Shown here piece after piece: positions 6,017 to 6,496 of a stretch of 6,496 bases of DNA; the first letter of the stretch is position 1, and every line of letters starts with the position of its first letter. The position numbers and the translations under genes were made by a program. The notes under the pieces were generated by a model. It saw only the letters and a list, made by a program, of their open reading frames with translations, was not told the origin of the DNA and searched no databases. Where the stretch lies: positions 1 through 6,496 of the forward strand of contig DAIAZB010000252.1 in the NCBI GenBank assembly GCA_027443745.1, given 5' to 3'. The DNA comes from Thiomonas sp. (GTDB lineage: Bacteria; Pseudomonadota; Gammaproteobacteria; Burkholderiales; Burkholderiaceae).

Positions 6017-6496
6017 ATGGGGCTTGGGTCATCACCAGCGAGCCGCAAGGACGGCAGACCGCGCATCTGGCAGCTGCTTGTGCTGTCCGGGCTTGGCCTG
6101 GGGCTGGCGGCCACATTGCTCGCGCAAGCTCTTGCGTCCGCGCCTTCGGCGCCGCGGGCCCCGACCGCCCCCAACCCCCAGGTCAATCCCGAGTCCGCCA
6201 CGCCGCACAACGGCACAGCGGTCGTGCCCAAGCTCAACACGCCCGTGGCGACCGCCACGACACCAGCCGTTTTGCTGCCCCGTGTGCCGCTGCCACGGCG
6301 CGCAGCCCGAACCGAAGCTGGCCTGCGTTTCGGCGCCTGGCAGCAGGCAGGGGCCAAGCTTGAAGCCGCGCAGGTCGCCCAGTTGCCGGACCGCCTGTTC
6401 CGGCGTTCAGCGCACAACAATCTCGGTGTCAGCCGGCATCCCGTCTGGGTGCGGCTGCGGCTGGAAGCTGCGGCATCGGCACCCGGGCTCTTCATC
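6017..6496 (+). CDS. N-terminal part of a probable 7TMR-DISM-type membrane sensor protein (partial)
   Basis: The frame runs off the right edge after 160 codons. It begins with a charged stretch (residues 9-16), a hydrophobic segment (about 18-38) and an ALA-SA site near residue 40, consistent with a signal peptide or N-terminal anchor. Residues 41-95 form a Pro/Ala/Thr-rich linker. From about 103 on, a folded region reads LRFGAWQQAG, then AQLPDRLFRRSAHNNLG and HPVWVRLRLE (141-150), which resembles the extracellular DISMED2 sensory domain found in front of seven-helix 7TMR-DISM proteins. Such proteins usually end in a histidine kinase, GGDEF or similar output module, but that part lies outside the window. 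ATG 6017 is preferred because GGAG (6004-6007) lies 9 bases upstream; GTG 6002 in the same frame is possible. Confidence 0.62.
   Translation, partial: MGLGSSPASRKDGRPRIWQLLVLSGLGLGLAATLLAQALASAPSAPRAPTAPNPQVNPESATPHNGTAVVPKLNTPVATATTPAVLLPRVPLPRRAARTEAGLRFGAWQQAGAKLEAAQVAQLPDRLFRRSAHNNLGVSRHPVWVRLRLEAAASAPGLFI

Overview
The window reads as a GC-rich (roughly 63-66% by eye) betaproteobacterial chromosome, most likely Burkholderiales. This rests on the gene order mnmG-rsmG-parA-hydrolase-parB, the protein sequences, and the ParB N-terminus with its KGLGLGLEALLG motif. The genus cannot be fixed from the sequence; a Thiomonas-like organism is only a guess. Loci of this kind normally lie close to the chromosomal origin, but no origin was seen here.

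Layout: (1) 1-130 holds the end of an upstream transcription unit, with a possible C-terminal coding fragment and a strong rho-independent terminator at 92-129. (2) 130-686 is poorly explained. It has one short forward open frame (413-682, open back to 353) that looks coding by composition but matches no family I recognise, and may be a gene remnant. (3) 687-720 is a perfect 34-bp palindrome whose centre (696-711) is a textbook parS site. It is followed by a likely promoter for the downstream genes. (4) 767-5828 is a tightly packed forward operon: mnmG (tRNA wobble-uridine modification), rsmG (16S rRNA m7G527 methylation), parA (Soj-type segregation ATPase), an RBBP9/YdeN-type serine hydrolase, and parB (CTP-dependent parS-binding clamp). 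Gaps are 13, 9 and 4 bp, then an ATGA overlap into parB. (5) 5829-6016 is a short intergenic stretch with a weak candidate promoter. (6) 6017-6496 is the N-terminal part of an exported or membrane-anchored protein cut by the window edge, resembling the sensory domain of 7TMR-DISM signalling proteins.

ParA, ParB and the parS site together form a complete chromosome-segregation cassette. ParB loads at parS and spreads along DNA, and ParA uses ATP-dependent DNA binding to move the ParB-DNA complex. The two RNA-modification genes share the transcript, as they do in many bacteria. Three points stand out: the unusually long palindrome around parS at the operon's promoter, the hydrolase gene placed between parA and parB, and an A8 run inside the conserved core of rsmG. 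I found no clearly new biological system, CRISPR array, insertion sequence or RNA gene.
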